From: Austwickia chelonae NBRC 105200
Lineage (GTDB): Bacteria; Actinomycetota; Actinomycetes; Actinomycetales; Dermatophilaceae
Assembly (NCBI RefSeq): GCF_000298175.1
Contig: NZ_BAGZ01000008.1
Span: forward strand, 124,001 to 188,000
Length of the DNA: 64,000 bases
Direction of reading: 5' to 3'
This document shows positions 9,516 through 18,009 of this stretch, piece by piece. The first letter of the stretch is position 1; each line of letters opens with the position of its first letter. The notes below the pieces were generated by a model, which ran no database searches, was not told the origin of the DNA, and worked only from the letters and a program-made list of their open reading frames with translations. Position numbers and translations under genes: made by a program.

Positions 9516-10247
9516 CTACCCGGCCAGGAAATGCGATGTCGCGAAGAGCCCGCCGTCCGGCGCGACCGCGAGCACCGCGACATCCCACCGGGCACAGGCC
9601 ATGTCGAGGGTGTGCCGGCCTCCGGCCAGGACCGCCGTGGCCAACACATCCGCACTGACGATGTCCGGGCCCGCCACGGTCACCTGCACGAACGGTTCGA
9701 CACCCGGCGCCGACCAGATGTGCCCGCCCCGCTCCGAGGTCCCCGAGGTGGCCAGCGCCGGATACCGCGAGGACAGCGTGAACTGGCTGAACATGCCGGA
9801 GCGGTCCGTCGGGTCGACGATGCCCGCCGTCCACGGCCTCGCCTGCCCCTCGCGGCGGTCCAAGCCGTCCACCAGGACGTCCCCGCCCACGTTCAGGCAC
9901 CAGTCGGCCAGCCCCTGCGCGGCCAGCTCCTCGGCGACCCGCCCGATGGCATAAGCCTTCACCACTCCGGACAGGTCGAGACGTCCGTCCGGGCGGATCG
10001 GGGAGAAAACGCCCTCGGTGGCCGTCTGCCACCGCATCGCCAGGTCGTGGCAGTGCCGGAAGGTCTCGCTCGTCCCGGCGAGGGTGAGCTCGCCACGGTC
10101 GAGGCGGCAGGACTCCGACCCCGGGCGGTGGAGCGAGAAGCAGTCCTCGATCCCGTCCAGGAGGGCACCGATCCGGTCGGACAGCCCCGGAGGCTCCGTG
10201 GCGGACAGGGCCAGGCTCACCACGGTGCCCATGGCCGACCTGATCAC
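9516..10247 (-). CDS. apbE: ApbE-family FAD:protein FMN transferase
   Basis: ApbE enzymes use FAD and Mg2+ to attach FMN to a Thr of a target flavoprotein. The protein shows the family's start (SAMGTVVSLAL), the Mg/FAD segment DLSGVVKAYAIGRVAEEL, the LNVGGDVLVDG motif, and the C-terminal SADVLATAVL segment. GTG at 10247 is chosen because it overlaps the upstream stop as GTGA; this gives 243 residues, on the short side for the family. No signal peptide or lipobox is seen, so flavin transfer would occur inside the cell or export is by an unseen signal. The gene directly preceding it encodes an FMN_bind lipoprotein, the natural substrate. It is the last gene of the riboswitch-controlled transporter operon. 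Confidence 0.88.
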   Translation of the reverse strand: MIRSAMGTVVSLALSATEPPGLSDRIGALLDGIEDCFSLHRPGSESCRLDRGELTLAGTSETFRHCHDLAMRWQTATEGVFSPIRPDGRLDLSGVVKAYAIGRVAEELAAQGLADWCLNVGGDVLVDGLDRREGQARPWTAGIVDPTDRSGMFSQFTLSSRYPALATSGTSERGGHIWSAPGVEPFVQVTVAGPDIVSADVLATAVLAGGRHTLDMACARWDVAVLAVAPDGGLFATSHFLAG

Positions 10248-10726
10248 GGGCCGGTCCCGGCGGCTCCCGGCTGTCGGGCCTGGTCGATCGCGGCCTGCAG
10301 ACTCGTCCGATAGGCCTTCGAGGTGTACGTCGCGCCCGAGACGGTGCTGATCTCCGCCGAATTGGCGGCGACGACCCGTTCCTTGAGTACCGGCCCGGCC
10401 TTGCCCTGGAGTTGCTTGGAATAGCCGCTGTTGGCGTTGAGCGTCGCGTCCACCCCGGTGATGCACCCGCCGGCGACGGTGATCTCCACTGCCGTGTCCC
10501 CGTACTTGTAGTCGGAACGTGCGCCGGAGTACCGGCCGTCCCGGTAGGCCGGATTCGCCTGGCAGGGGGTTGCGGACGTGGTGGTCGCGGCCGACGGGGC
10601 GGAGGCTGCCGAGGACGTCCGGGCGTCGCCGGGGGTGTTAGGTGGCTGGCCGCACCCGGAGCTCAGCACGACGAGCGCGCCGGCGCCGAGCGCGAAGGAG
10701 ATGGGCATCGCACGGGGCGGGGTCAT
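10244..10726 (-). CDS. FMN-binding-domain lipoprotein (predicted flavinylated)
   Basis: A 160-residue exported protein: an N-terminal hydrophobic signal ending SSGC (lipid-anchor Cys25, though the -3 residue is Ser rather than the usual Leu), a Ser/Thr/Ala-rich linker, and an FMN_bind domain (about residues 58-150). The SGATYTS motif at 130-136 matches the NqrC/RnfG flavinylation site, so Thr133 is the predicted FMN attachment point. ATG at 10726 has an AAAGGAA ribosome site; the longer open frame upstream is a shadow of the binding-protein gene. It sits 26 bases after the substrate-binding protein and overlaps apbE by four bases, indicating co-expression. Likely an extracytoplasmic one- or two-electron carrier. 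Confidence 0.87.
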   Translation of the reverse strand: MTPPRAMPISFALGAGALVVLSSGCGQPPNTPGDARTSSAASAPSAATTTSATPCQANPAYRDGRYSGARSDYKYGDTAVEITVAGGCITGVDATLNANSGYSKQLQGKAGPVLKERVVAANSAEISTVSGATYTSKAYRTSLQAAIDQARQPGAAGTGP

Positions 10727-10752
10727 CGAAGGTTCCTTTCTTCTCGGCGTGT

Positions 10753-11742
10753 TCAGCGCACGAGCCCGTCGAGGACGGTGGCTCCCTTGACGGAATTCGG
10801 TGTGGGCGGGTCGGTCAGCGAGTAGGCCATGGTGATGACCTTCTTGTTCGCCACGGCCGACAGTTTCTCCGCGCCTTGGAAGGTCATCAGGGTGGGCTCG
10901 GCCTCCTCGCTCTTGCCTTCGCCGTACAGCAGGACGAGATGGTCCGGGTTCTTGGCGAGGAGGTCTTCCATCGATCCGTCGAAGACGCGCTGCGGGTCCT
11001 CCCCGTAGACATTGGTGAAACCGTTGGCCTCCACGATCGGCTGGACCATGCTCGACTTGCCGTAGACGTAGAAGGACTTGCTCCCGGGCATGACGTACAG
11101 GACGGCGACGCTCCCGCGTTTCCGGCCTTCCTTGGTGAGCCCGCTGATCTTCGCATTCATCCGTTCGGTGAGTTCGCGGCCTTTCTCCGGCGCTCCGAAG
11201 ATGGAGGCGACCTTGGCGATCTCGTCGTTGACCATCCCGAAGGTGGCTTTCGCCGGGTTGAGGTTGGGGCAGAAGCTCACCGGCGCGTACACGGGGATCC
11301 CGGCCTTGCGCAGGGCGTCCCGGTCGATGCCGGCGTCGAATCCGATGACCAGGTCGGCTCCGCTGGCGATGACCGTCTCGGTCGCCACCTGGGTGCCGCC
11401 GCTGTCGAGTACCGAGCTGGCGATCTCCGGGATCTTCTTGATCCTGGCCAGGGTGTTCTCGTCGTAGGGGGCGGTGCGCAGTTTGCCCGAGCGTCCGACG
11501 ATCCGGTCGAGCAGGTTCATCTCGGCCAGGATCGACAGGTCGGTGTCGTCCATGATCAGGACCTTCTCCGGGCTCTTGGTGAAGGTGAGTTTCTCGTCGC
11601 AGCTGTTCACCGTGGCCGGGAAGGCACCGGAGGCGGTTCCGCCCGAGGAGGAGTTCGATGGGATGGACGAGCTGCACGCTGTCGTCAGCAGACAGCCGAG
11701 GGTGAGCGCGACGGTCAGACAGGTGCGCGTCCTGGTTCTCAT
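10753..11742 (-). CDS. ABC transporter substrate-binding lipoprotein, BtuF/FepB-type
   Basis: A 329-residue cluster A-II binding protein of the iron-siderophore, haem and cobalamin class. The signal peptide ends LTTAC (Cys23). The mature part has the two-lobe pattern with KVLIMDDTDLSILAEM early and LLAKNPDHLVLLY in the second lobe. ATG at 11742 has an excellent AGGAGG site and overlaps the ATPase stop as ATGA. The ligand cannot be read from the protein, but the operon is headed by a cobalamin riboswitch, so a corrinoid (or less likely cobalt-chelate) ligand is inferred. It could alternatively be a haem or siderophore receptor captured under B12 control. Confidence 0.85.
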   Translation of the reverse strand: MRTRTRTCLTVALTLGCLLTTACSSSIPSNSSSGGTASGAFPATVNSCDEKLTFTKSPEKVLIMDDTDLSILAEMNLLDRIVGRSGKLRTAPYDENTLARIKKIPEIASSVLDSGGTQVATETVIASGADLVIGFDAGIDRDALRKAGIPVYAPVSFCPNLNPAKATFGMVNDEIAKVASIFGAPEKGRELTERMNAKISGLTKEGRKRGSVAVLYVMPGSKSFYVYGKSSMVQPIVEANGFTNVYGEDPQRVFDGSMEDLLAKNPDHLVLLYGEGKSEEAEPTLMTFQGAEKLSAVANKKVITMAYSLTDPPTPNSVKGATVLDGLVR

Positions 11743-12575
11743 GCTTTTCCTCCTGAGTGCACCGATTCGATGCGTTGGCAAGGTGATGCGCTGCGGTGGG
11801 TGTGTCCTGGCGAGAACAGGAGGTGTGGCTGCCCATGGTGCTCGAGGCATTCCACGGCCACGTGGTAGACGGCCGAGACGATCTGCGGGGTCAGGACCTC
11901 CCGGGGCGGTCCGTAGGCCACCGGACGCCCCCGGTCGAGCAGGACCAGTTCGTCGCAGACCCGTCCGGCGAGGTTGAGATCGTGCAGGACGACCACGGTC
12001 GTCGTGTCGAGGGTGCGTACCAGTTCGAAGAGTTGGAACTGGTGGTGCAGGTCCAGATGGTTCGTCGGTTCGTCGAGCAGCAGGAAGGGTGCGTTCTGGA
12101 CGATGGCCCGGGCGATCAGCACGCGTTGGCGTTCGCCGCCGGACAGTTCGGTGACGAGTCGTTCGGCGAGCGTCCCGAGACCGACCCGGTCCAGGGCCTC
12201 GTCGACGCGTTCCCGGTCCTGGGCGTCGCCGTAGCCGACCAGTGAACGATGTGGCAGGCGTCCCAGGTTGACGCTGTCGCGCACGCTCAACGGCAGGGCG
12301 GCTTCGTTCTCCTGGGCGACGACGGCGACATGTCGGGCGATCCGTCGGCGGGAGAGCGTCCCGATCTCGTCCGCTCCCAGTTCGATGGTCCCGGATTCGT
12401 GGGTGATCGCCCGGTGCAGTGCCAACAGCAGGGAGGACTTTCCGGCCCCGTTGGGTCCGATGACGCCGACGGTGGTCCCGGCGCGGGCGGTGAATCCGAC
12501 GCCGTCCACGACGAGACGGTCGCCGCGGCGGATGGTGACCTCGCGGGCGGACAGGGCGTCGGGTGTGCTGTTCAT
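11739..12575 (-). CDS. ABC transporter ATP-binding protein, BtuD/FepC-type
   Basis: A 278-residue ATPase with Walker A GPNGAGKS (residues 40-47), signature LSGGERQRV, Walker B FLLLDEPTNHLD and switch His in VVVLHDLNLA, all typical of the iron/cobalamin importer subfamily. ATG at 12575 overlaps the permease stop as ATGA; the stop overlaps the binding-protein start as ATGA, so the three genes are translationally coupled. It energises the preceding FecCD-type permease. The long frame running upstream over the permease gene is a shadow. Confidence 0.92.
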   Translation of the reverse strand: MNSTPDALSAREVTIRRGDRLVVDGVGFTARAGTTVGVIGPNGAGKSSLLLALHRAITHESGTIELGADEIGTLSRRRIARHVAVVAQENEAALPLSVRDSVNLGRLPHRSLVGYGDAQDRERVDEALDRVGLGTLAERLVTELSGGERQRVLIARAIVQNAPFLLLDEPTNHLDLHHQFQLFELVRTLDTTTVVVLHDLNLAGRVCDELVLLDRGRPVAYGPPREVLTPQIVSAVYHVAVECLEHHGQPHLLFSPGHTHRSASPCQRIESVHSGGKA

Positions 12576-13672
12576 CGTGGGGCTTTCATGGAGCGGATCA
12601 TGACGAGGAGGATCGGTGCGCCGACGAGGCCGGTGACGACCCCGATGGGGATCTCGGACGGGGCGAAGATCACTCGGGCGACGGTGTCGGCGACGACGAG
12701 GAAGATGCCTCCCGACATGGCGGTGCCCACCACGAGGACCCGATGGTTGCGGGCCAGGAAATGTCGGCACAGGTGGGGGACGACGAGTCCGACGAAGCCG
12801 ATGCCGCCGGCGGTGGCCACGGCGACCGCGACGGCGGCCGAGACGACGAGGGTGATGACCAGGCGGATCCGGACCGGGTCGATGCCGACGGTCAATGCGG
12901 TGGTGTCGCCGCTGGAGACGGCATCGAGCAGCGGTGCTGCGACCCAGAAGAGCACGGTCAAGATCAGGGCGACGAGCGCTGCCGCCCAAGCTGATTCCCA
13001 CGTGCTGTGGGACAGTGAGCCGAGCATCCAGAACATGACGCTGCGGGCGGTCTCGGGGTCGGCGCTGGAGAAGACGATCAGATTGGTCATCGACTGGAAG
13101 ATGAAACCGCAGGCCAGGCCGGCCAGGACCAGGTGGAGGACGCCTTGGTTCCGTCCCCCGCCGACGGCCAGGACGAGTGCCGTCGCCAGGGCCGCTCCCA
13201 GGAAAGCCATCGCCGACAGTCCTGCACCGTGGGCGACGCCCAGCAGGACCACCGAGGTGGCGGCTCCGGCGGATGCTCCGGAGCTGACCCCGAGGACGTA
13301 GGGCTCGGCCAGCGGGTTGCGGGTCATCGCCTGGAGTGCGCTGCCGCCGACGGCCAGGATGGCGCCGATGCCCAGGCCGGCCAGGACGCGGGGGGCCCGG
13401 TTGTCCCAGATCAGGGCGTCGGCGATCGGGGAGGGCGGGGTGATCCCGGAGCTGGGTAGGTGGGAGAGCATGACCTGGGCGATCTGTGCGACGGAGACCT
13501 TTGCCGCACCGAAGTGCATGCAGATGATCGGCGCCAGGACGAGGGCGATGCTCAGGAGCGCCAGGCGGCGACGGACGCGCCAACGGATGGACGCAGGGGC
13601 GCGCTCCGGAGAGCGCAGGCTGGCGGGCACTGGCGATCCGTTCGTCGGTGGGCCGAGGCACGCGGCACGCAC
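12572..13672 (-). CDS. ABC transporter permease, FecCD/BtuC family
   Basis: A polytopic membrane protein of the FecCD family (usually ten helices), with the family segments GVSSGASAGAATSVVLLG and a C-terminal GLVVPHLCRHFLARNHR coupling region. GTG at 13672 is used, giving 366 residues; it has no clear Shine-Dalgarno and lies just after the riboswitch, so GTG at 13630 is a possible alternative. First gene of the operon: riboswitch, permease, ATPase, binding protein, FMN_bind lipoprotein, ApbE. Predicted to carry a corrinoid across the membrane. Confidence 0.88.
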   Translation of the reverse strand: MRAACLGPPTNGSPVPASLRSPERAPASIRWRVRRRLALLSIALVLAPIICMHFGAAKVSVAQIAQVMLSHLPSSGITPPSPIADALIWDNRAPRVLAGLGIGAILAVGGSALQAMTRNPLAEPYVLGVSSGASAGAATSVVLLGVAHGAGLSAMAFLGAALATALVLAVGGGRNQGVLHLVLAGLACGFIFQSMTNLIVFSSADPETARSVMFWMLGSLSHSTWESAWAAALVALILTVLFWVAAPLLDAVSSGDTTALTVGIDPVRIRLVITLVVSAAVAVAVATAGGIGFVGLVVPHLCRHFLARNHRVLVVGTAMSGGIFLVVADTVARVIFAPSEIPIGVVTGLVGAPILLVMIRSMKAPR

Positions 13673-13687
13673 GTTGACAGTAATAGC

Positions 13688-13816
13688 GTTGACAGGTATT
13701 CGGACTCGGCTTCGTCCAGGGCCGGACCCTTCCCAGCCGAAGCCAGTGGTCTTGTCCGCCTGTCAGCCATACCGCTGCGTGTCAGTCCCGGCCTTGCACC
13801 GGGTTCCCTCGTCAAC
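13688..13816 (-). promoter_or_regulatory. Cobalamin riboswitch controlling the ABC importer/FMN operon
   Basis: Read on the minus strand, the element has the B12-box core GGGAACCCGGTG, a spaced GGCCGGGAC, then an ACGCAGCGG segment in place of the usual CGCAACTG, and the 3' GAGTCCGAATACCTGTC match to the conserved GAGTCAGG-ACCTGCC end. The outer arms GTTGAC (13811-13816) and GTCAAC (13688-13693) can form P1. It ends about 16 bases before the permease start, so it probably controls translation or early termination, turning the operon off when adenosylcobalamin is abundant. Confidence 0.9.
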
Positions 13817-13887
13817 AGCTCGACGATAGTCCTCTTCTGAGGGATCGTGCGGGACCCAGGTCCTCCGTCCTGAGCTGCCCCGCCACG

Positions 13888-13923
13888 ATGCCGGTGCCCG
13901 ATTCCCTTCTCGGACACCGGCAT
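13888..13923 (-). terminator. Terminator hairpin after cobN
   Basis: ATGCCGGTG at 13888-13896 pairs perfectly with CACCGGCAT at 13915-13923, with an inner CCGA/TCGG pair. It lies five bases after the cobN stop and before the next riboswitch, separating the two B12-regulated units. Confidence 0.7.
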
Positions 13924-13927
13924 ACGG

Positions 13928-16900
13928 TCATCTGCCGGCGGGTCCGTCCTCGATCTCACCCTCCACGTCCAGGTAGACCTCACGCAGACGATCCATGAGC
14001 TCCGGATCGGGTTCCTCCCACAACCCCCGGTCCGCGGCCTCGTGCAAACGCTCCACCATGGAATGCAGGGCCCACGGATTCGCCTCCCGCAGGAACTCCT
14101 GATTGGTCTCGTCCAGGACGTACTCCTGCGCCAAGGACTCGTACATCCAGTCCTGGACGACCCCGGCAGTCGCATCGAAACCGAACAGGTAGTCGACCGT
14201 TGCCGCCATCTCGAAGGCACCCTTGTACCCGTGGCGACGCATCGCCGCCAGCCAGCGCGGATTCACCACCCGGGAACGGAACACCCGGGAGGTCTCCTCC
14301 GCCAGCGAACGAGTCCGGATCGCCTCCGGCGCAGTGGAATCCCCAACATAGGCGCGAGGGCTCTCCCCGGTCAGCGAACGCACCGTCGCGATCATCCCGC
14401 CGTGGTACTGGAAATAGTCGTCGGAATCGGCGATGTCATGCTCACGGGTGTCCACATTCTTCGCCGCGACCTGGATCCGCCGGTACGCCGTCTCCATGTC
14501 ACCACGCGCCGGAGCCCCGTCCAGATCCCGCCCGTAGGCATAACCACCCCACGTGGCGTACACCTCGGCGATATCGGCATCCCCCCGCCAACTCCCGGAC
14601 TCGACCAACTGCAGGATGCCCGCACCGTAGGTCCCCGGCTTGCTCCCGAAGATCCGCGTCGTGGCCCGCCGCCGATCACCGTGCGAACCCTCCACCGCCA
14701 GATCGGCCTCCACATGGGCCCGCACATAGTTGTCCTGCTCGGACTCCTCCAGACCGGCGACCAGCCGCACCGCATCGTCCAACAACGCGATGACATGCGG
14801 AAAAGCATCCCGGAAGAAACCAGAGATCCGCACGGTCACGTCGATCCGCGGACGGCCCAACTCGGACAACGGGATCGGCTCCATACCGACAACCCGACGC
14901 GAGGCCTCGTCCCACACCGGCCGCACCCCCAACAACGCCAACACCTCGGCGACATCGTCCCCGGACGTCCGCATCGCCGACGTACCCCACACCGACAGAC
15001 CCACCGAACGCGGATACGAACCCGTCTCCCGCACATGCCGGGCGCACAGATCGTCGGCCAACGCCTGACCGGTGTCCCACGCCAACCGCGACGGAATGGC
15101 CTTCGGATCCACCGTGTAGAAATTACGACCCGTCGGCAGGACGTTCACCAACCCCCGCAGCGGCGAACCCGACGGCCCCGCCGGCACATAACCACCGCTC
15201 AGAGCATGCAGGACCGCAGAGATCTCCCCGCCCGTCCCGGCCAACCGAGGCACCACCTCCCGGCAGGCGAAACGCAAGGACGCCTCCACCGCCGCCACAT
15301 CCGCCGCCGCGAAAACCTCCGCCAACACCGGATCGGACGCACACGCCGCCGCCAGATGCTCCCGCACGTAGCCGCCCAGATCCTCCTCCGACCAGCCGAC
15401 AGCAGCCAACCCGCCGACCAGGATCCGAGTGAAGGACTCCACCCGGTCGGCCAACGCATGCCCCACACCGAACTCGTCCAACCCCAGCGCCGTCCGCAGA
15501 CCCGGCACCGGCTCGGACCCCCCGGTGAACACCTGCTGCGCCCGCAGGATCGCCAACACCAGGTTCACCAGGGCATCCCCCCGAGGCTCCTGCCCCAACA
15601 CGTGCAGGCCGTCCCGGATCTGCGCATCCTTCACCTCGCACAACCAGCCGTCGACATGCATCACGAACTCGTCGAAGGCATCACCGTCATCGACCGACAT
15701 GTCCTCGACCCCGAGATCCTGATGCAGCTTCGCCGCCTGGATGAGCGTCCAGATCTGCGCGCGCAACGCCGGAGCCTTGGCCGGGTCCATCACCGAGACA
15801 TTGCCGTACTCGTCGAGGAGCTGCTCCAGACGGGCGATGTCGCCATAACTCTCCGCCCGGGCCATCGGCGGGACCAGATGATCGATGATCGTGGCATGCG
15901 CGCGCCGTTTGGCCTGCGAGCCTTCCCCGGGGTCGTTGACCAGGAAGGGGTAGATCACCGGCAGGTCGCCCAGTGCGGCATCCGGCCCGCACCCGGAGGA
16001 CAGGGCGAGGGTCTTCCCGGGAAGCCACTCCAGGTTGCCGTGCTTGCCCAGGTGGACGACGGCGTGTGCGCCGAACTCCTCCGCCACCCACCGGTAGGTG
16101 GCGATGTAGTGGTGGGTCGGTGCCAGATCGGGGTCGTGGTAGATCGCGATGGGGTTCTCCCCGAAACCGCGCGGCGGCTGCACGAGGACGACGACATTCC
16201 CGGCCTGCAGGGTGGCCGACACGATCTGCCCGTCGGGGTCGGCGGCCACCGCGGCGGGGGAACGGTCGACGAAGAGATCACCAGGCGCCTCGCCCCACGC
16301 CTCGACCATGTCCTCCCGGAGCCCGGCGGGCAGGTCGGCGAACCAGCGACGGTAGGTGGCCGCGTCGATCCGGACGGGCTGCCCGGCGAGCTGGTCGGAG
16401 GTCAACCAGTCCTCGTCCTGGCCACCGGCGGCGATGAGCGCGTGGATGAGGTCGTTGCCCGCCGCGGTGTCCGGGGCGTCCGCGTCGACATATGCGGCTT
16501 CGTCCACCCCGGGGATGTCCCCGGGCGAGCCCAGGTCGTACCCGGCGTCGCGCAGGGCCCGCAGCAGACGCACCAGGGAGACCGGGGTGTCCAGTCCGAC
16601 GGCGTTCCCGATCCGGGAATGCTTGGTGGGATAGGCCGACAGGACCACGGCGACCCGCCGCTGCCCCACCGGGACATGCCGTAACCGGGCGTAGCCCAGA
16701 GCGATCCCGGCCACCCGGGCGCACCGCTCCGGATCGGCCACATACCGAGGCAGGTCGTCCTCGTCGAACTCCTTGAAGGAGAAAGCCACCGAGATGATCC
16801 GCCCGTCGAACTCGGGGACGGCCACCTGCGTCGCCACGTCGAGGGGGCTCATCCCGTCGTCGGCCTCCGACCAGGACGACCGATCCCAGGTGAGGCACAA

Positions 16901-17683
16901 CCCCTGGATGACCGGGACATCTAGCGCGGCCAGGGCCTGCACATCCCAGGCGTCGTCGTCGCCACCTGCGCTCGCGGTGGCCGGCCGGGTGCCCCCCGCG
17001 GCGAGCACCGTGGTGATCAACGCGTCATAACCGCCCAGGTGGGCGAGCAGGTCGTCCGGGGCCCCGCGCAGCGAGGTCACGAACACCGGCACACCGATCC
17101 CACCGGCCGCGTCCACGGCATCGGCCAGGGCGTGCACATAGGCGTCGTTCCCGGCGGCGTACTGGGCCCGGTAGAACAGGATGCCCACCCGGGGCCGGAC
17201 CGACCCCTCGGGCGGCGCGGACGGCTCGGGCCGGGCCAGCGCACCCCAGGAGGCCTGCTCGGCCGGCGCGGCGAAACCCTCCCCGGTGAGCAGCAGGGTG
17301 TCCGACAGGAAGGCGTGCAGCTGCCCCAGGTTGTCCGGCCCGCCGTAGGCCAGGTACCGGTGGGCCTCCTGGACCACCCCGGCAGGGACGGTCGACATCT
17401 CCATCAGCGCGGCATCGGGGGACTGCTCACCACCCACCACGATCAGACGCACCCCCGGACGTTCCCGGACGGCCCGCACGGCCTCCAACAACTCCGGCGG
17501 GGTGCCCAGGATCCGCACGACGACGATCTGCGCCTGCTCCACGGCCCCGGCCAGGACCACCTCGGCGGACCGGGAGGGATCGGCGCCGGGACGGGCCGGA
17601 TTGGCGTACAGGTAGTCGGCGCCGCAGGCGCGCGCGGACAGCAGGTCGGTGTCGGACGTGGACAGCAGCGCGATGCGCGTCAT
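13928..17683 (-). CDS. cobN: Cobaltochelatase large subunit CobN
   Basis: A 1251-residue protein, the usual length for CobN/BchH/ChlH chelatase large subunits. It inserts cobalt into hydrogenobyrinic acid a,c-diamide in the oxygen-dependent pathway, with an AAA+ partner. Diagnostic segments include PRVGILFYRAQY, PVIQGLCLTWDRS, and the hallmark AVVHLGKHGNLEWLPGK followed by ALSSGCGPDAALGDLP. ATG at 17683 has a strong GAAGGAG site; an ATG 54 bases upstream lies in the leader. The partner here is probably the fused ChlI-ChlD protein at 35714-37912 rather than CobS-CobT. It is preceded by its own cobalamin riboswitch and followed by a terminator. The long open frames on the opposite strand are GC-composition shadows. 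Confidence 0.95.
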   Translation of the reverse strand: MTRIALLSTSDTDLLSARACGADYLYANPARPGADPSRSAEVVLAGAVEQAQIVVVRILGTPPELLEAVRAVRERPGVRLIVVGGEQSPDAALMEMSTVPAGVVQEAHRYLAYGGPDNLGQLHAFLSDTLLLTGEGFAAPAEQASWGALARPEPSAPPEGSVRPRVGILFYRAQYAAGNDAYVHALADAVDAAGGIGVPVFVTSLRGAPDDLLAHLGGYDALITTVLAAGGTRPATASAGGDDDAWDVQALAALDVPVIQGLCLTWDRSSWSEADDGMSPLDVATQVAVPEFDGRIISVAFSFKEFDEDDLPRYVADPERCARVAGIALGYARLRHVPVGQRRVAVVLSAYPTKHSRIGNAVGLDTPVSLVRLLRALRDAGYDLGSPGDIPGVDEAAYVDADAPDTAAGNDLIHALIAAGGQDEDWLTSDQLAGQPVRIDAATYRRWFADLPAGLREDMVEAWGEAPGDLFVDRSPAAVAADPDGQIVSATLQAGNVVVLVQPPRGFGENPIAIYHDPDLAPTHHYIATYRWVAEEFGAHAVVHLGKHGNLEWLPGKTLALSSGCGPDAALGDLPVIYPFLVNDPGEGSQAKRRAHATIIDHLVPPMARAESYGDIARLEQLLDEYGNVSVMDPAKAPALRAQIWTLIQAAKLHQDLGVEDMSVDDGDAFDEFVMHVDGWLCEVKDAQIRDGLHVLGQEPRGDALVNLVLAILRAQQVFTGGSEPVPGLRTALGLDEFGVGHALADRVESFTRILVGGLAAVGWSEEDLGGYVREHLAAACASDPVLAEVFAAADVAAVEASLRFACREVVPRLAGTGGEISAVLHALSGGYVPAGPSGSPLRGLVNVLPTGRNFYTVDPKAIPSRLAWDTGQALADDLCARHVRETGSYPRSVGLSVWGTSAMRTSGDDVAEVLALLGVRPVWDEASRRVVGMEPIPLSELGRPRIDVTVRISGFFRDAFPHVIALLDDAVRLVAGLEESEQDNYVRAHVEADLAVEGSHGDRRRATTRIFGSKPGTYGAGILQLVESGSWRGDADIAEVYATWGGYAYGRDLDGAPARGDMETAYRRIQVAAKNVDTREHDIADSDDYFQYHGGMIATVRSLTGESPRAYVGDSTAPEAIRTRSLAEETSRVFRSRVVNPRWLAAMRRHGYKGAFEMAATVDYLFGFDATAGVVQDWMYESLAQEYVLDETNQEFLREANPWALHSMVERLHEAADRGLWEEPDPELMDRLREVYLDVEGEIEDGPAGR

Positions 17684-17717
17684 GGTGCTCCTTCGGGGTC
17701 GTCCGCCCCTGGGTCGG

Positions 17718-17739
17718 GCGTGCACCGGCGGGTGCACGC
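17718..17739 (-). promoter_or_regulatory. Hairpin in the cobN leader (expression platform)
   Basis: A perfect 9-bp stem, GCGTGCACC with GGTGCACGC around a 4-base loop, between the riboswitch aptamer and the cobN ribosome site. It is likely part of the expression platform, either an attenuator or a switch helix. It has no T-run. Confidence 0.5.
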
Positions 17740-17750
17740 GAGGGAGGTCA

Positions 17751-17848
17751 CGTCACGGCGAGTTCCTGACTTGCCCGCACCTGGCGGCGGCGGGTTCACA
17801 GTGGCGGGACCGTCCCGGGTTCTCACCGGGGTTCCTCGACCGTCGACG
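17751..17848 (-). promoter_or_regulatory. Cobalamin riboswitch upstream of cobN
   Basis: The minus strand contains GAGGAACCCCGGTGAGAACC, then CGGGACGGTCCCGCCACTGTGA and the 3' CAAGTCAGGAACTCG, all close to the B12-riboswitch consensus. Outer arms CGTC-ACGG and CCGTGACG can form P1. It lies about 70 bases before the cobN start, so cobN is predicted to be repressed by adenosylcobalamin. The divergent cobG operon starts on the other side of this leader and shows no aptamer of its own. Confidence 0.93.
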
Positions 17849-18009
17849 CCGGGGTCAGGCTACCCGTCCTCGGCTCCGGGATGTGTCACCGGACCGGGGG
17901 GTGAGGCGTGGACGTCCTGCCCCGCACGGTGAACGGAACCTCCGCGGCGGCCCCGAGGACATTAGGGTGGGTGAGCTGCCCACCCGCCGATCCCTGGAGG
18001 CCACCACCG

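Noticed and set aside
14042-16684. 880-codon open frame opposite cobN
   Set aside because: Repetitive Arg/Gln/Pro/His composition and no ribosome site. CobN on the other strand has unmistakable motifs over the same region.
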